From Candidatus Thorarchaeota archaeon (GTDB taxonomy: Archaea > Asgardarchaeota > Thorarchaeia > Thorarchaeales > Thorarchaeaceae): a DNA stretch of 7,513 nucleotides. The translations under genes were made by a program, and so were the position numbers. Every line of letters starts with the position of its first letter. Positions within the stretch are counted from its first letter, which is position 1. Below, piece after piece: positions 1 to 5,484 of the stretch. The stretch lies in NCBI GenBank assembly GCA_029855925.1, contig JAGSHP010000048.1, forward strand, positions 1 through 7,513. The letters are read 5' to 3'. The notes beneath the pieces are model-generated. The model was given only the letters and a program-made list of their open reading frames with translations, ran no database searches and was not told the DNA's origin.

Positions 1-392
1 CTGCATACCCCTTTGGCCGTGCGTCGGACAGATTTGGTCGCAGGCCCATTCTCTTGGCTGCATTTGTACTACTTGGATTCACTTCGCTATGGACGCATCT
101 TGTGACTGACTGGCTCACGGCGATCCCGCTCATGATCTTCTTTGGGCTGACCAACGGCGCTCTCGACCCGGTTCAGACCAGCTTTGTCTCGGATCTTGTT
201 GAGGAAGAACGAAGGGCGAGCATCATTGGAGCGTTCCAGATGTCAATTGGACTGAGTGCCCTGCCAGGTGGCATGATTCTTGGGTGGGCTTGGGACAACA
301 TCAGCAAGCTTGCGGCCTTCGACATATCCCTGCTTCTCTGTATCGTGGCAACGGTACTGTTGTTGTTGGTTCGCCCAAGAAAGATCGAATGA
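1..392 (+). CDS. MFS transporter, C-terminal third (5' end outside window)
   Basis: This is the end of a Major Facilitator Superfamily transporter, a 12-helix secondary carrier of the cell membrane. The reading frame is open from base 3, and 129 residues are visible before TGA at 390-392. The first residues, GRASDRFGRRP, are the MFS motif A (GxxxDRxGRR) of the cytoplasmic loop. With about 110 residues left, this should be the second copy, between helices 8 and 9. Four hydrophobic stretches follow at about residues 16-33, 39-58, 77-98 and 106-124, fitting helices 9-12. Between helices 10 and 11 is the charged loop SDLVEEERRASIIGAF, also typical. The protein ends in a short basic tail, RPRKIE. 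The in-frame TTG at 54 is an internal leucine, not a start. The substrate cannot be told; drug or metabolite efflux is the commonest guess for this type. It converges on the minus-strand gene ending at 436. Confidence 0.85.
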   Translation, partial: AYPFGRASDRFGRRPILLAAFVLLGFTSLWTHLVTDWLTAIPLMIFFGLTNGALDPVQTSFVSDLVEEERRASIIGAFQMSIGLSALPGGMILGWAWDNISKLAAFDISLLLCIVATVLLLLVRPRKIE

Positions 393-435
393 ATATTGAA
401 GTGACGTGTTCGGCCGCGATGGACGAGCGGGATTG

Positions 436-1065
436 CTACGGACCCTCTGATTTGGCACTGTCGGCGGAGTCGGCTGTAGTGTCCTCGCCCCCAGATTCAT
501 CGGGTGTCTGTGACTTCTTCAGGAGCTCGAGAATGGGCATTATGTCGGGGTGGCGATGTAGTAGGACCCGCTCATATAGAATAACAAGGAGAAACACGAC
601 AAACAGAACGTATCCAATCAGAGGTATGAAATAGAGGAATATGACCAAGTCCTGGATGATTGGTGCCAGCGCAATCACGGCAAGTCCGAAGTAGTGCCAG
701 ATCCATAAGAATACGGCAATTCCAATCCAGTTGACGATGAGCAATATGAGCCGTTCTTGGCTCCTATACCTAACGTACTCCTCCTCCACATGGACTGGCA
801 GACTCAATTTCAGTGCGCTACTACGGGCCTCCCTCCTCACAGTATCAGAACTTGGCAGCGTTAGGAAAGAGAGTCCGGCAGCTATGGACAGAACAACGCT
901 CCCCGAGCCAACTCCGAAGAGCCAGACCGCCGTTAGTCCTGATGTCCTAAAGAACCAAGCAGCAAGTCCGAACCCACAGATGACATGAATCAGGGCGAGG
1001 GTCTTGTTGATGAATCCTGCGCCTTGCGTATCGCCACTGTCTGAAACTGGTTCCTTCTCGCTCAT
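436..1065 (-). CDS. Uncharacterised membrane protein, 209 aa, four to five TM helices
   Basis: I do not recognise the family. The protein starts at ATG 1065 with a polar, acidic N-terminus (about 20 residues). Hydrophobic segments lie at about residues 22-39 and 44-70, then after a charged stretch (71-104) at 105-131 and 133-165. The last is long enough to be two helices or one plus a re-entrant loop. The tail (about 183-209) is hydrophilic, rich in Ser, Asp and Glu, and probably disordered. The gene begins 37 bases after the stop of the DUF106 gene on the same strand, with no terminator-like hairpin between, so the two are probably co-transcribed. A weak purine-rich GGAAG lies 10 bases before the start. 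The context suggests an integral membrane partner or client of the insertase homologue, but that rests only on the operon. Confidence 0.75.
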   Translation of the reverse strand: MSEKEPVSDSGDTQGAGFINKTLALIHVICGFGLAAWFFRTSGLTAVWLFGVGSGSVVLSIAAGLSFLTLPSSDTVRREARSSALKLSLPVHVEEEYVRYRSQERLILLIVNWIGIAVFLWIWHYFGLAVIALAPIIQDLVIFLYFIPLIGYVLFVVFLLVILYERVLLHRHPDIMPILELLKKSQTPDESGGEDTTADSADSAKSEGP

Positions 1066-1102
1066 TGATCTTCATCTTCCAGTTTGCTTGCGCCTGCGAG
1101 CA

Positions 1103-1660
1103 CTAGAAGGGTGAGCCCATTGTTGTACCGAGATTGGCGAACTTCCTGATGAAACCACCCAGGGATGCACTTGTTATGATGTACCACACCCAGAAGTACA
1201 CTCCGAAGCCTCCTTCTACGGGGATGCCTAGCCAGCCGACAAAGAAGGGGAAGAGTTTCTGGATGTTGAACGGGATGACGGCAACGACACTACCACCTAA
1301 GAGTGCCGAGAGAATGCCAAAGATGATCAGAAATGGTACGTAAAAGACACACATGGGTTTCATCCGCGCGCCCATCATTTGGGTCTGAATCCTCATGATT
1401 CGCTGTTGGTCGTCCATGACCTCTTGTAACAGGATCGGGTCCATGGTCTTGCGTGCTTCCTTGAGCTTCTTCTGCCACTCCTTGACCTCTTCCATCTGTT
1501 CGTTCAGCTTTTCAACATCCGTGAGCTTCAGTGTCGCATATGTAGAAATGAAGACAACAAGAAGACTCACTATGGTGACGAAAACCATCGATAGAGGAGG
1601 ATAGAGTAATGGTCCTAGTGCACTACCTATCGCTGCGATGATGTCTCCGATCAAGTCCAT
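1103..1660 (-). CDS. DUF106 / EMC3-TMCO1-like membrane protein (YidC/Oxa1 superfamily insertase homologue)
   Basis: The 185-residue protein has the layout of archaeal DUF106 proteins. A first membrane helix lies at about residues 22-44, then a charged amphipathic coiled coil at 47-97 (KLNEQMEEVKEWQKKLKEAR and onward). Two further hydrophobic segments lie at about 103-128 and 152-173. DUF106 is the archaeal branch of the Oxa1/YidC/Alb3 superfamily that includes eukaryotic EMC3 and TMCO1. Members insert membrane proteins, with the coiled coil facing ribosomes and nascent chains in the cytoplasm. Length matches the family (about 180-220 residues). The Met-rich stretch MRIQTQMMGARM at the end of the coiled coil would suit hydrophobic-chain binding, which is my inference. 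The ATG at 1660 has no Shine-Dalgarno sequence, and a TATA-like box lies about 30-38 bases upstream, so the transcript may be nearly leaderless. In many archaea this gene sits with adenylate kinase, ribosomal-protein and cmk/cbf5 genes; none are here. Confidence 0.8.
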   Translation of the reverse strand: MDLIGDIIAAIGSALGPLLYPPLSMVFVTIVSLLVVFISTYATLKLTDVEKLNEQMEEVKEWQKKLKEARKTMDPILLQEVMDDQQRIMRIQTQMMGARMKPMCVFYVPFLIIFGILSALLGGSVVAVIPFNIQKLFPFFVGWLGIPVEGGFGVYFWVWYIITSASLGGFIRKFANLGTTMGSPF

Positions 1661-1689
1661 TGCTGGTCACGTGTCCATCCGGTCTTCTC

Positions 1690-1698
1690 GTTTTAAGG
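1690..1698 (-). promoter_or_regulatory. Possible TATA box for the DUF106 operon
   Basis: On the minus strand this reads GCCTTAAAA, 30-38 bases before the ATG at 1660. That puts the expected start point at about 1664-1670, giving a very short or absent leader. A CACGTG hexamer (1668-1673), within GTCACGTGTCC, would sit at the start point. It resembles the TCACGTGTAC arm of the palindromes further upstream but differs at a key base. The box is weak, so this is a suggestion only. Confidence 0.35.
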
Positions 1699-1956
1699 CT
1701 TCTCCATGAACCAGCCCGACCATCGAAGGGATGTGACAGTTGATTGAGGTGGTCCTTTGGTCTCTTTGGTGCCGCCATGCCGGAGACGTCAACAAGATTA
1801 CGATAGGTCTCCAAGAAGAACCATCTACATACGAGTGATCATTGACATGACACCCGCCATGCAAAGTCGAGTCATCAGTGTTGTACTCACACGTGTACCT
1901 TCGATATGGACGTACATCTATCAATCCATGCATTGTGTCCCTCGCATTTTGAGATG

Positions 1957-1978
1957 TCACGTGTACTAGTAAACGTGA
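1957..1978. repeat. Near-perfect 22-bp palindrome (operator-like site)
   Basis: The arms TCACGTGTACT and AGTAAACGTGA pair at 10 of 11 positions; the only mismatch is 1963 against 1972. It is centred on ACTAGT and is a longer, slightly degenerate copy of the perfect sites at 6836-6855 and 6992-7011. Its right arm is repeated as CTAGTAAATGTA exactly 22 bp downstream (1966-1977 and 1988-1999), which is about two helical turns. The odd-base change AGTAAACG also occurs in the split copy at 6786-6794. A dimeric DNA-binding protein is the obvious reader, but none is identified. Confidence 0.65.
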
Positions 1979-2000
1979 GACCATCTTCTAGTAAATGTAT

Positions 2001-2028
2001 TCGAAAAATCGAGCTCTCGAAAAATCGG
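2001..2028. repeat. Short direct repeat TCGAAAAATCG x2
   Basis: TCGAAAAATCG occurs at 2001-2011 and again at 2017-2027, 16 bp apart start to start. The linker AGCTC, with its flanks, forms a partly palindromic TCGAGCTCTCGA. The repeat lies directly after the palindrome cluster and about 200 bp before the small basic-protein promoter. It may be a separate protein-binding site or simply sequence drift; its role is unknown. Confidence 0.45.
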
Positions 2029-2190
2029 TAATGGTACACGTATGACTGTTCGGCGCCAAACGGTGCACGGAATAAGCTGATTCTCCACGTGAAGCTTACC
2101 ATGTACATGGAAAGTCAGACGAACTGCACAAAATGCATCAATAGTGTGTGACTACTGTATTTTTTGCATCGCATGTTTTGTCTCAAATTC

Positions 2191-2247
2191 ATACGTGTAC
2201 TATTTTAGACCTAATGTGTTTATATTGTGGATGCGTGTACTATTATG
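2191..2247 (+). promoter_or_regulatory. Paired half-sites flanking the TATA box of the small basic-protein gene
   Basis: ATACGTGTACTATTTT (2191-2206) and ATGCGTGTACTATTAT (2231-2246) are direct repeats exactly 40 bp apart that match at 14 of 16 positions. Each holds one arm (RCGTGTACT) of the palindrome family found at 1957, 6836 and 6992. The upstream copy lies before the TATA-like box (2219-2226). The downstream copy lies between that box and the expected start point near 2246-2252. A protein bound here would block or gate transcription, so this is a good operator candidate; repression itself is inferred. Confidence 0.6.
2219..2226 (+). promoter_or_regulatory. TATA box
   Basis: TTTATATT is a good archaeal TATA-box match. 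With the usual distance of about 25-27 bases from the centre, transcription should start near 2246-2252. That leaves a leader of about 25 bases containing the purine-rich GGGAGG (2260-2265), 9 bases before ATG 2275. This arrangement argues for 2275 over the earlier in-frame GTG 2227 and ATG 2245. Confidence 0.6.
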
Positions 2248-2274
2248 CTGTCAGCCGCCGGGAGGGCTAGACAG

Positions 2275-2544
2275 ATGCAGATGTTCTCAAGAATGCTAAG
2301 AAGACAGGGTTTCTACAGGGTCAAGGGTCAAGAAGAACCTGTATACATGAAACATCACGTTGGAATCGGTGGAATTTACGTCCGCATAACAGATCGCAAG
2401 GCCTTCATCCAAGTCAGAGACTTGGGTATAGAGGAAGAGTTCTCAAGAGTCAAACGACTGGAGAACTTCATCAATTCTCTTGACGAAGAGGCCTATCGGC
2501 AAAAATGCTTCATCGTGTCGAAGATGCGAGCGGGCGGATCATAG
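2275..2544 (+). CDS. Small basic protein of unknown function, 89 aa
   Basis: I do not recognise the family. The 89-residue protein starts MQMFSRMLRRQGFYRVKG, a strongly basic N-terminus. A middle part (about residues 27-50) has alternating hydrophobic pattern, GGIYVRITDRKAFIQVRDLG, suggesting two beta-strands. A charged, probably helical segment, IEEEFSRVKRLENFINSLDE, follows at about 52-71. No membrane helix, cysteine pair or clear helix-turn-helix is visible. The start is chosen because GGGAGG (2260-2265) lies 9 bases upstream and the TATA box fits a short leader. ATG 2245 would add ten residues and GTG 2227 sixteen, but GTG 2227 would lie before the expected transcript start. The gene stands alone, with its own promoter and a hairpin terminator. 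Two half-sites of the window's palindrome family straddle its promoter, so a self-regulating DNA-binding protein is an attractive but unproven idea. Confidence 0.7.
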   Translation: MQMFSRMLRRQGFYRVKGQEEPVYMKHHVGIGGIYVRITDRKAFIQVRDLGIEEEFSRVKRLENFINSLDEEAYRQKCFIVSKMRAGGS

Positions 2545-2552
2545 ACTCGTGA

Positions 2553-2590
2553 AGGGGCAAGCCCCTCCACTCCCTTTCTTTTATTGTAGG
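2553..2590 (+). terminator. Hairpin plus pyrimidine/T-rich tail after the 89-aa gene
   Basis: AGGGG-CAAG-CCCCT (2553-2566) forms a tight five-pair stem beginning 8 bases after the stop codon. It is followed by CCACTCCC and then TTTCTTTTATT (2574-2584). Archaeal termination mainly needs the T-rich stretch; the hairpin strengthens the call. It separates this gene from the membrane-protein gene at 2674. Confidence 0.6.
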
Positions 2591-2619
2591 TCCACAGTGG
2601 TTCTAGGTAATTAATATCA

Positions 2620-2627
2620 TATATTAT
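2620..2627 (+). promoter_or_regulatory. Possible TATA box for the 112-aa membrane protein
   Basis: TATATTAT lies in the AT-rich gap after the upstream terminator. A start point at about 2648-2652 would give a leader of about 24 bases carrying GGGA (2665-2668) just before ATG 2674. TTTAAAC at 2652-2658 is a competing box but lies too near the ATG to serve this start. Confidence 0.4.
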
Positions 2628-2673
2628 TTACACAAGGTTATTAAGATGTGCTTTAAACTTAAATGGGATTATC

Positions 2674-3012
2674 ATGACTGAATCGTCAACGGCAAATAGG
2701 CCAGTTGAGGTGACTGTTTCTGCCATTCTTCTTTTCGGCAATGGTTTCCTCGGCGTGATTGTTGCTGTATTTGGACTCATTTGGTGGGAGGACGCATTGT
2801 CCGCCATTGGCTTCATAGTCGCGGCCATTGGAATATGGGTGGGTCTTCGTATCTTGGCACGAGACAAGTCTGCATGGACCTTGGCAATTCTCTTGAATGT
2901 CATTGGGATACCATTGTACTTCGTATCATTTGCTGCCTTTGAAGGAATCTTCCTCTGTGTCTTTTCGCTGATCTATCTCAACATACCCAACGTCAAGCAA
3001 CATCTCACATAG
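2674..3012 (+). CDS. Small four-helix membrane protein, 112 aa, unknown function
   Basis: Four hydrophobic segments are visible at about residues 12-36, 41-60, 66-88 and 89-104. They are separated by short polar turns, with the charged turn LARDKSA after helix 2. The N-terminus is short and polar (MTESSTANRP) and shows no signal peptidase site. The C-terminus ends IYLNIPNVKQHLT, just after the last helix. A short tail of this kind (leucine, proline, VK) is common in small archaeal four-helix membrane proteins of unknown function; this is recollection, not a search. The gene has its own probable promoter, lies between two terminators and so appears to be transcribed alone. Confidence 0.75.
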   Translation: MTESSTANRPVEVTVSAILLFGNGFLGVIVAVFGLIWWEDALSAIGFIVAAIGIWVGLRILARDKSAWTLAILLNVIGIPLYFVSFAAFEGIFLCVFSLIYLNIPNVKQHLT

Positions 3013-3014
3013 AT

Positions 3015-3050
3015 GACTCGACCACAAGCGTCGAGTTCATTCCTTTTTTT
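3015..3050 (+). terminator. Intrinsic-type terminator between convergent genes
   Basis: ACTCGAC (3016-3022) pairs perfectly with GTCGAGT (3030-3036) around a 7-base loop, with a possible G-T pair added outside. A run of seven T residues (3044-3050) follows. It starts 3 bases after the stop codon of the 112-residue membrane protein. This is the cleanest terminator in the window. The minus strand has no T-run after the same hairpin, so it should serve only plus-strand transcripts. Confidence 0.8.
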
Positions 3051-3150
3051 GGGAGAGGTGTGGCATTCTCCATCGTCAGTTGATGTACATGAAAGGTCAG
3101 CTCAGTCATTCGACCAAGGTCTCTCATAAGCCGACTGTTGTGGGATGCGG

Positions 3151-3951
3151 CTATCGGCAGCATTCCGAGGCACTTGACACCAGAGCTTCGCACAGCGAAA
3201 CGTACAGTTCGGAGGTCAATGATTGATATAGATCCTCGTCTGCCCCATTGAATGCAAAGTCGGACCAGGAACCCATCCCCCCAAAGAAGCCGCTTGCAAA
3301 GATGGTCGCAATGAGTTGACGTGCCTCTTGTGAGTAGACACCGGGAGGGAGAAAGTCATCATCCTCTGATGGTTCATAGTTTTCCAGCGTTATCAGAGAA
3401 CTGTTGAAGTTATCGACCCAATGTCGAGTATATTCGAAGCGTCCTGCAAACTCTGAGAGGCGTTTCAGCACGCTTCCAAGTTTTGATCTTGCCTCGGTCA
3501 CCGACAGGATGTCATCCTCGAAGTGGTCACTGTCATGTTCCAGAAGGACATAGTATCTCTTTACCGGTGACATGAAATTGTCTTTCGGTGGATTGTAGTC
3601 AGTTAGGTAGAGGTCCGACCCATCATCGTACTGAACCTCCACAAACCAATTCTCGCCCGCCCTCAGTAGCGGTGAGTCGTAGCGGACGCGAATCGATTGC
3701 CAAGTGGGATTTTGAAAGTGGAGTCTGACTCTTCTTGCGTCACGATCCTTCAGATACTTGAACCACTCAGAGGCGTTGCTTGCAATCGTTCTAATGGAAC
3801 CTGATATTCCTTCGACGGGAGGCGTAATGAACTGGACGCCGTAGCAATAGTGGGCTATGCGCTCCTCAATATCAAGTTCATCATCTCTCCCGGAGAGAAT
3901 AATGTTGGCGTAGGTTGCCAGCGCTAGGCGCATCTCAAATTCCCTGTTCAT
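3151..3951 (-). CDS. Soluble acidic protein of unknown function, 266 aa
   Basis: I cannot assign a family. No signal peptide or membrane helix is visible, so it should act in the cytoplasm. The N-terminal part (about 1-65) looks helical. The middle (about 75-140) looks beta-rich, with aromatic and charged alternation such as NWFVEVQYDDGSDLYLTDYN and YYVLLEHD. Residues 148-185 look helical, and 190-202 are strongly acidic (EPSEDDDF). Near the C-terminus is a glycine-rich aromatic motif, FFGGMGSWSDFAF (about 222-234), then a helix with regular Leu and Tyr spacing (YQSLTSELYVSLCEAL). I recall similar 'FGGMGSW' endings in uncharacterised bacterial proteins, but cannot confirm this. The ATG at 3951 has a weak AAGGAA at 3963-3968; ATG 3933 (residue 7) is an alternative. 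It stands alone and converges on the 112-residue membrane protein. Confidence 0.7.
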   Translation of the reverse strand: MNREFEMRLALATYANIILSGRDDELDIEERIAHYCYGVQFITPPVEGISGSIRTIASNASEWFKYLKDRDARRVRLHFQNPTWQSIRVRYDSPLLRAGENWFVEVQYDDGSDLYLTDYNPPKDNFMSPVKRYYVLLEHDSDHFEDDILSVTEARSKLGSVLKRLSEFAGRFEYTRHWVDNFNSSLITLENYEPSEDDDFLPPGVYSQEARQLIATIFASGFFGGMGSWSDFAFNGADEDLYQSLTSELYVSLCEALVSSASECCR

Positions 3952-4078
3952 AGCGAAATCATTTCCTTAGTATTCGCCTGACAAATTCCGGCCTTATGAA
4001 CTGTTGCATGATAAACCCGCAACAAGATTGAACGGAATGCTCAAGGGACATGGAAACTAGAAAGAAATCTGTACAAGA

Positions 4079-4182
4079 TGAGGTAGGCAGGTCGGAGAGG
4101 AAAGAGAGGTTTTGTGCGGATGAGAGATGGTCCCCGTGAGATTGTTCGCGCGGTGCGGTAATTCGACCTGCCTAGTGCCTCA
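4079..4182. ncRNA. Candidate structured RNA: long terminal stem closed by an inverted repeat
   Basis: TGAGG-TAGGCAGGTCG (4079-4094) is the reverse complement of CGACCTGCCTA (4164-4174) and, after a 3-base bulge (GTG), of CCTCA (4178-4182). Together these make 16 pairs, 11 of them uninterrupted. A possible G-T and an A-T pair extend the inner end. The stem encloses about 70 bases that are purine-rich on the left (GAGAGGAAAGAGAGG) and GC-rich on the right. That is the look of a compact RNA of about 100 bases, or of a leader element for the minus-strand gene starting at 3951. The strand cannot be decided from the sequence. It fits no RNA family I know; the AGGAAAG recalls RNase P but the rest does not. 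A long DNA inverted repeat without RNA function is the alternative. Confidence 0.4.
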
Positions 4183-4270
4183 GTTGTTTAGGAGAGATGT
4201 CCACGTATTCAATGCGGGATGGAATGATGTATTCGTTGAGCGTCAATGTTGTCGTGTTTTGCATGTAAGT

Positions 4271-4309
4271 TTTGCGACAATCGCAAACTGGTCCCAAACG
4301 ATTGCGATT
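4271..4309. repeat. Alternative hairpins from three TTGCGA/TCGCAA copies
   Basis: TTTGCGA (4271-4277) pairs with TCGCAAA (4281-4287) over a 3-base loop. The same middle arm, as AATCGCAA (4279-4286), pairs equally well with TTGCGATT (4302-4309) over a 15-base loop. The two folds exclude each other. It lies in the gap about 150 bases past the end of the minus-strand membrane-protein gene. It could be a regulatory RNA switch, or simply a cluster of protein-binding half-sites. No T-run follows on the plus strand. Confidence 0.4.
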
Positions 4310-4461
4310 ACTACTAAACTGACGATTGAGTTATGCGAATACTGCAATTTAAGTTCTTTTGTTGTGTACCTCTCCATTCCGAACTCTGAGTGAGTCCGTT
4401 ACAGTCTCTTTGTGAATACTGGTTTCTCCGATGAGACAACGGCGGGAGTGACCTCATGACT

Positions 4462-5382
4462 TCATAGGCGTGAGAGGAGATTCCCAAGAGTCCCTATACT
4501 AAGTAGGATACCCAAAGCATAGCTCACATTGATGTAGAGTAGAGATGTGAAGACGATAGCAGTCAGAAACAGGTATGTCGCAAGGGCCAGAATGCCAAGT
4601 GCGATCAATACCAACAGCCCTCGCTCAGCAAGTGTCAAGGGTCTGTACTCCGCGGAGAGAATGCGAATCCACAGAACGAGAGTGACACCAGCAACGGGGG
4701 GGACCACGAAGAGTGTCACCGCAAGCGGCAGGAGCAACACTGCCCCCAAGATGGAACGTAAAGAGTTGAGCCGCGTCTGGTATCTCTCGAACTCGCTTGC
4801 GTAGACCTTGCCATAATCGCGATGTATGTAGAACTGATACCCTCTCCAGAGCCTGTGCTTCCCCTCTGACAAGGTTTCGCGAGCCTTATCCAGAGACCCT
4901 TTCTGGAGTTCAGGTCTGTAGCTTCCTCGCAACGCAGGCACAACATAGACCGCCAGAAGCAGTGACCAGATCCCATAGGTTGCAGTAAGACTCTCGATGA
5001 ATGACAGAGCCTGTAGGTCGATCAAGGCATGCCATATCAGGTAGACAGCATATGCCACGATACCAAGCACTGGCAGCAGCAACAAGATCTTCATTGTCTT
5101 CAAGCGCTGCTTCTTTCCCTTCATTGAGGGGGACACTATCCGGAGCACCAACGAGCAGAACGCCGCATAGGTCAGCATGATGCCAAAGCCGCTGAGAAAC
5201 TTGGCGACGGCACCTGAGATTGTCAACAACATGAGTGAGGTCTCGGAGTTCCAGAGCTGCGTAAGGTCGCCAATATTTAGAAACGGGACCCAGGCGATCA
5301 AGCCTAGGATAAGACCAATGGCATAACTCAGTCCTCTTTTCTCTGATACACGTTTGCAAATGGCTTCGGACAGCGGGCTCAT
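4462..5382 (-). CDS. Polytopic membrane protein of unknown function, 306 aa
   Basis: The family is not recognised. Counting from ATG 5382, hydrophobic segments lie near residues 18-35, 59-83, 98-119 and 131-151. A charged cytoplasm-like loop follows (about 152-207, rich in Arg, Lys, Glu and Tyr), then segments at 208-240, 254-277 and 281-302. That gives seven or eight helices. There is no transporter signature or catalytic motif I can name. A GTG at 5391 would add three residues. ATG is preferred because a TATA-like stretch (5407-5413) lies 25-31 bases upstream, as for a leaderless transcript, and no Shine-Dalgarno sequence is visible. The gene follows the geranylgeranyl reductase-type gene on the same strand after about 100 bases, so it may be read with it, from its own promoter, or both. 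A role in lipid or quinone membrane biology is inference from that neighbour. Confidence 0.75.
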   Translation of the reverse strand: MSPLSEAICKRVSEKRGLSYAIGLILGLIAWVPFLNIGDLTQLWNSETSLMLLTISGAVAKFLSGFGIMLTYAAFCSLVLRIVSPSMKGKKQRLKTMKILLLLPVLGIVAYAVYLIWHALIDLQALSFIESLTATYGIWSLLLAVYVVPALRGSYRPELQKGSLDKARETLSEGKHRLWRGYQFYIHRDYGKVYASEFERYQTRLNSLRSILGAVLLLPLAVTLFVVPPVAGVTLVLWIRILSAEYRPLTLAERGLLVLIALGILALATYLFLTAIVFTSLLYINVSYALGILLSIGTLGNLLSRL

Positions 5383-5405
5383 ATGTTTCACAGATGCTAG
5401 GCGAC

Positions 5406-5415
5406 AGATAAGTTC
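5406..5415 (-). promoter_or_regulatory. Possible TATA box inside the reductase/membrane-protein gap
   Basis: The minus strand reads GAACTTATCT here, placing TTATCT about 25-31 bases before ATG 5382. This is the spacing of a leaderless archaeal transcript. The match to the TATA consensus is only fair. The rest of the 5383-5484 gap shows no terminator, so readthrough from the upstream gene is equally possible. Confidence 0.3.
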
Positions 5416-5484
5416 TCTTGAAGACTCAAGGGCGTTGCATGACTCGCAAGAGTACGCCGCCGCATGAGGTCAAGGCGGGAAGTG

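Larger units (their letters stand above)
1699..2190. other. Gene-free intergenic stretch with palindromic half-sites and short repeats
   Basis: No reading frame here looks like a real gene: the open frames have no ribosome site and unlike composition, and they overlap repeats. The left half (1700-1880) holds nothing I can name. From 1880 onward come members of the CGTGTACT/AGTACACG family: a single arm ACGTGTAC at 1891-1898, a near-perfect palindrome at 1957-1978 and a reverse arm GGTACACGT at 2033-2041. A CCACGTGAAG at 2085-2094 contains only the CACGTG part. An unrelated direct repeat lies at 2001-2028. The part from about 2150 is T-rich. Confidence 0.5.
3952..4461. other. Half-kilobase without a convincing gene, with two RNA-structure candidates
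   Basis: The region lies upstream of the 266-aa gene and downstream of the 306-aa membrane-protein gene, both on the minus strand. The only sizeable frame (4127-4393, +, 88 codons) has no ribosome site, starts inside an inverted repeat and runs through hairpin arms, so I do not call it. Two structured elements (4079-4182 and 4271-4309) are listed separately. The remaining sequence, including 3970-4078 and 4310-4461, shows nothing I can name; no tRNA T-loop signature was seen. Confidence 0.5.

Noticed and set aside
2227..2274. Earlier starts (GTG 2227, ATG 2245) for the small basic protein
   Set aside because: GTG 2227 precedes the expected transcript start and would make the operator-like half-site coding. 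ATG 2275 has GGGAGG at good spacing. ATG 2245 on a leaderless transcript is not fully excluded.
4079..4182. RNase P RNA, suggested by GAGGAAAG
   Set aside because: The conserved UCC after that segment and the paired ACAGA-type region are missing, and the element is only about 100 bases.
4127..4393. An 88-codon plus-strand frame with five cysteines in its second half and N-terminus
   Set aside because: It has no ribosome site or sensible promoter, starts inside the long inverted repeat, runs through the hairpin arms at 4271-4309, and its protein has no recognisable pattern apart from one CxxC.
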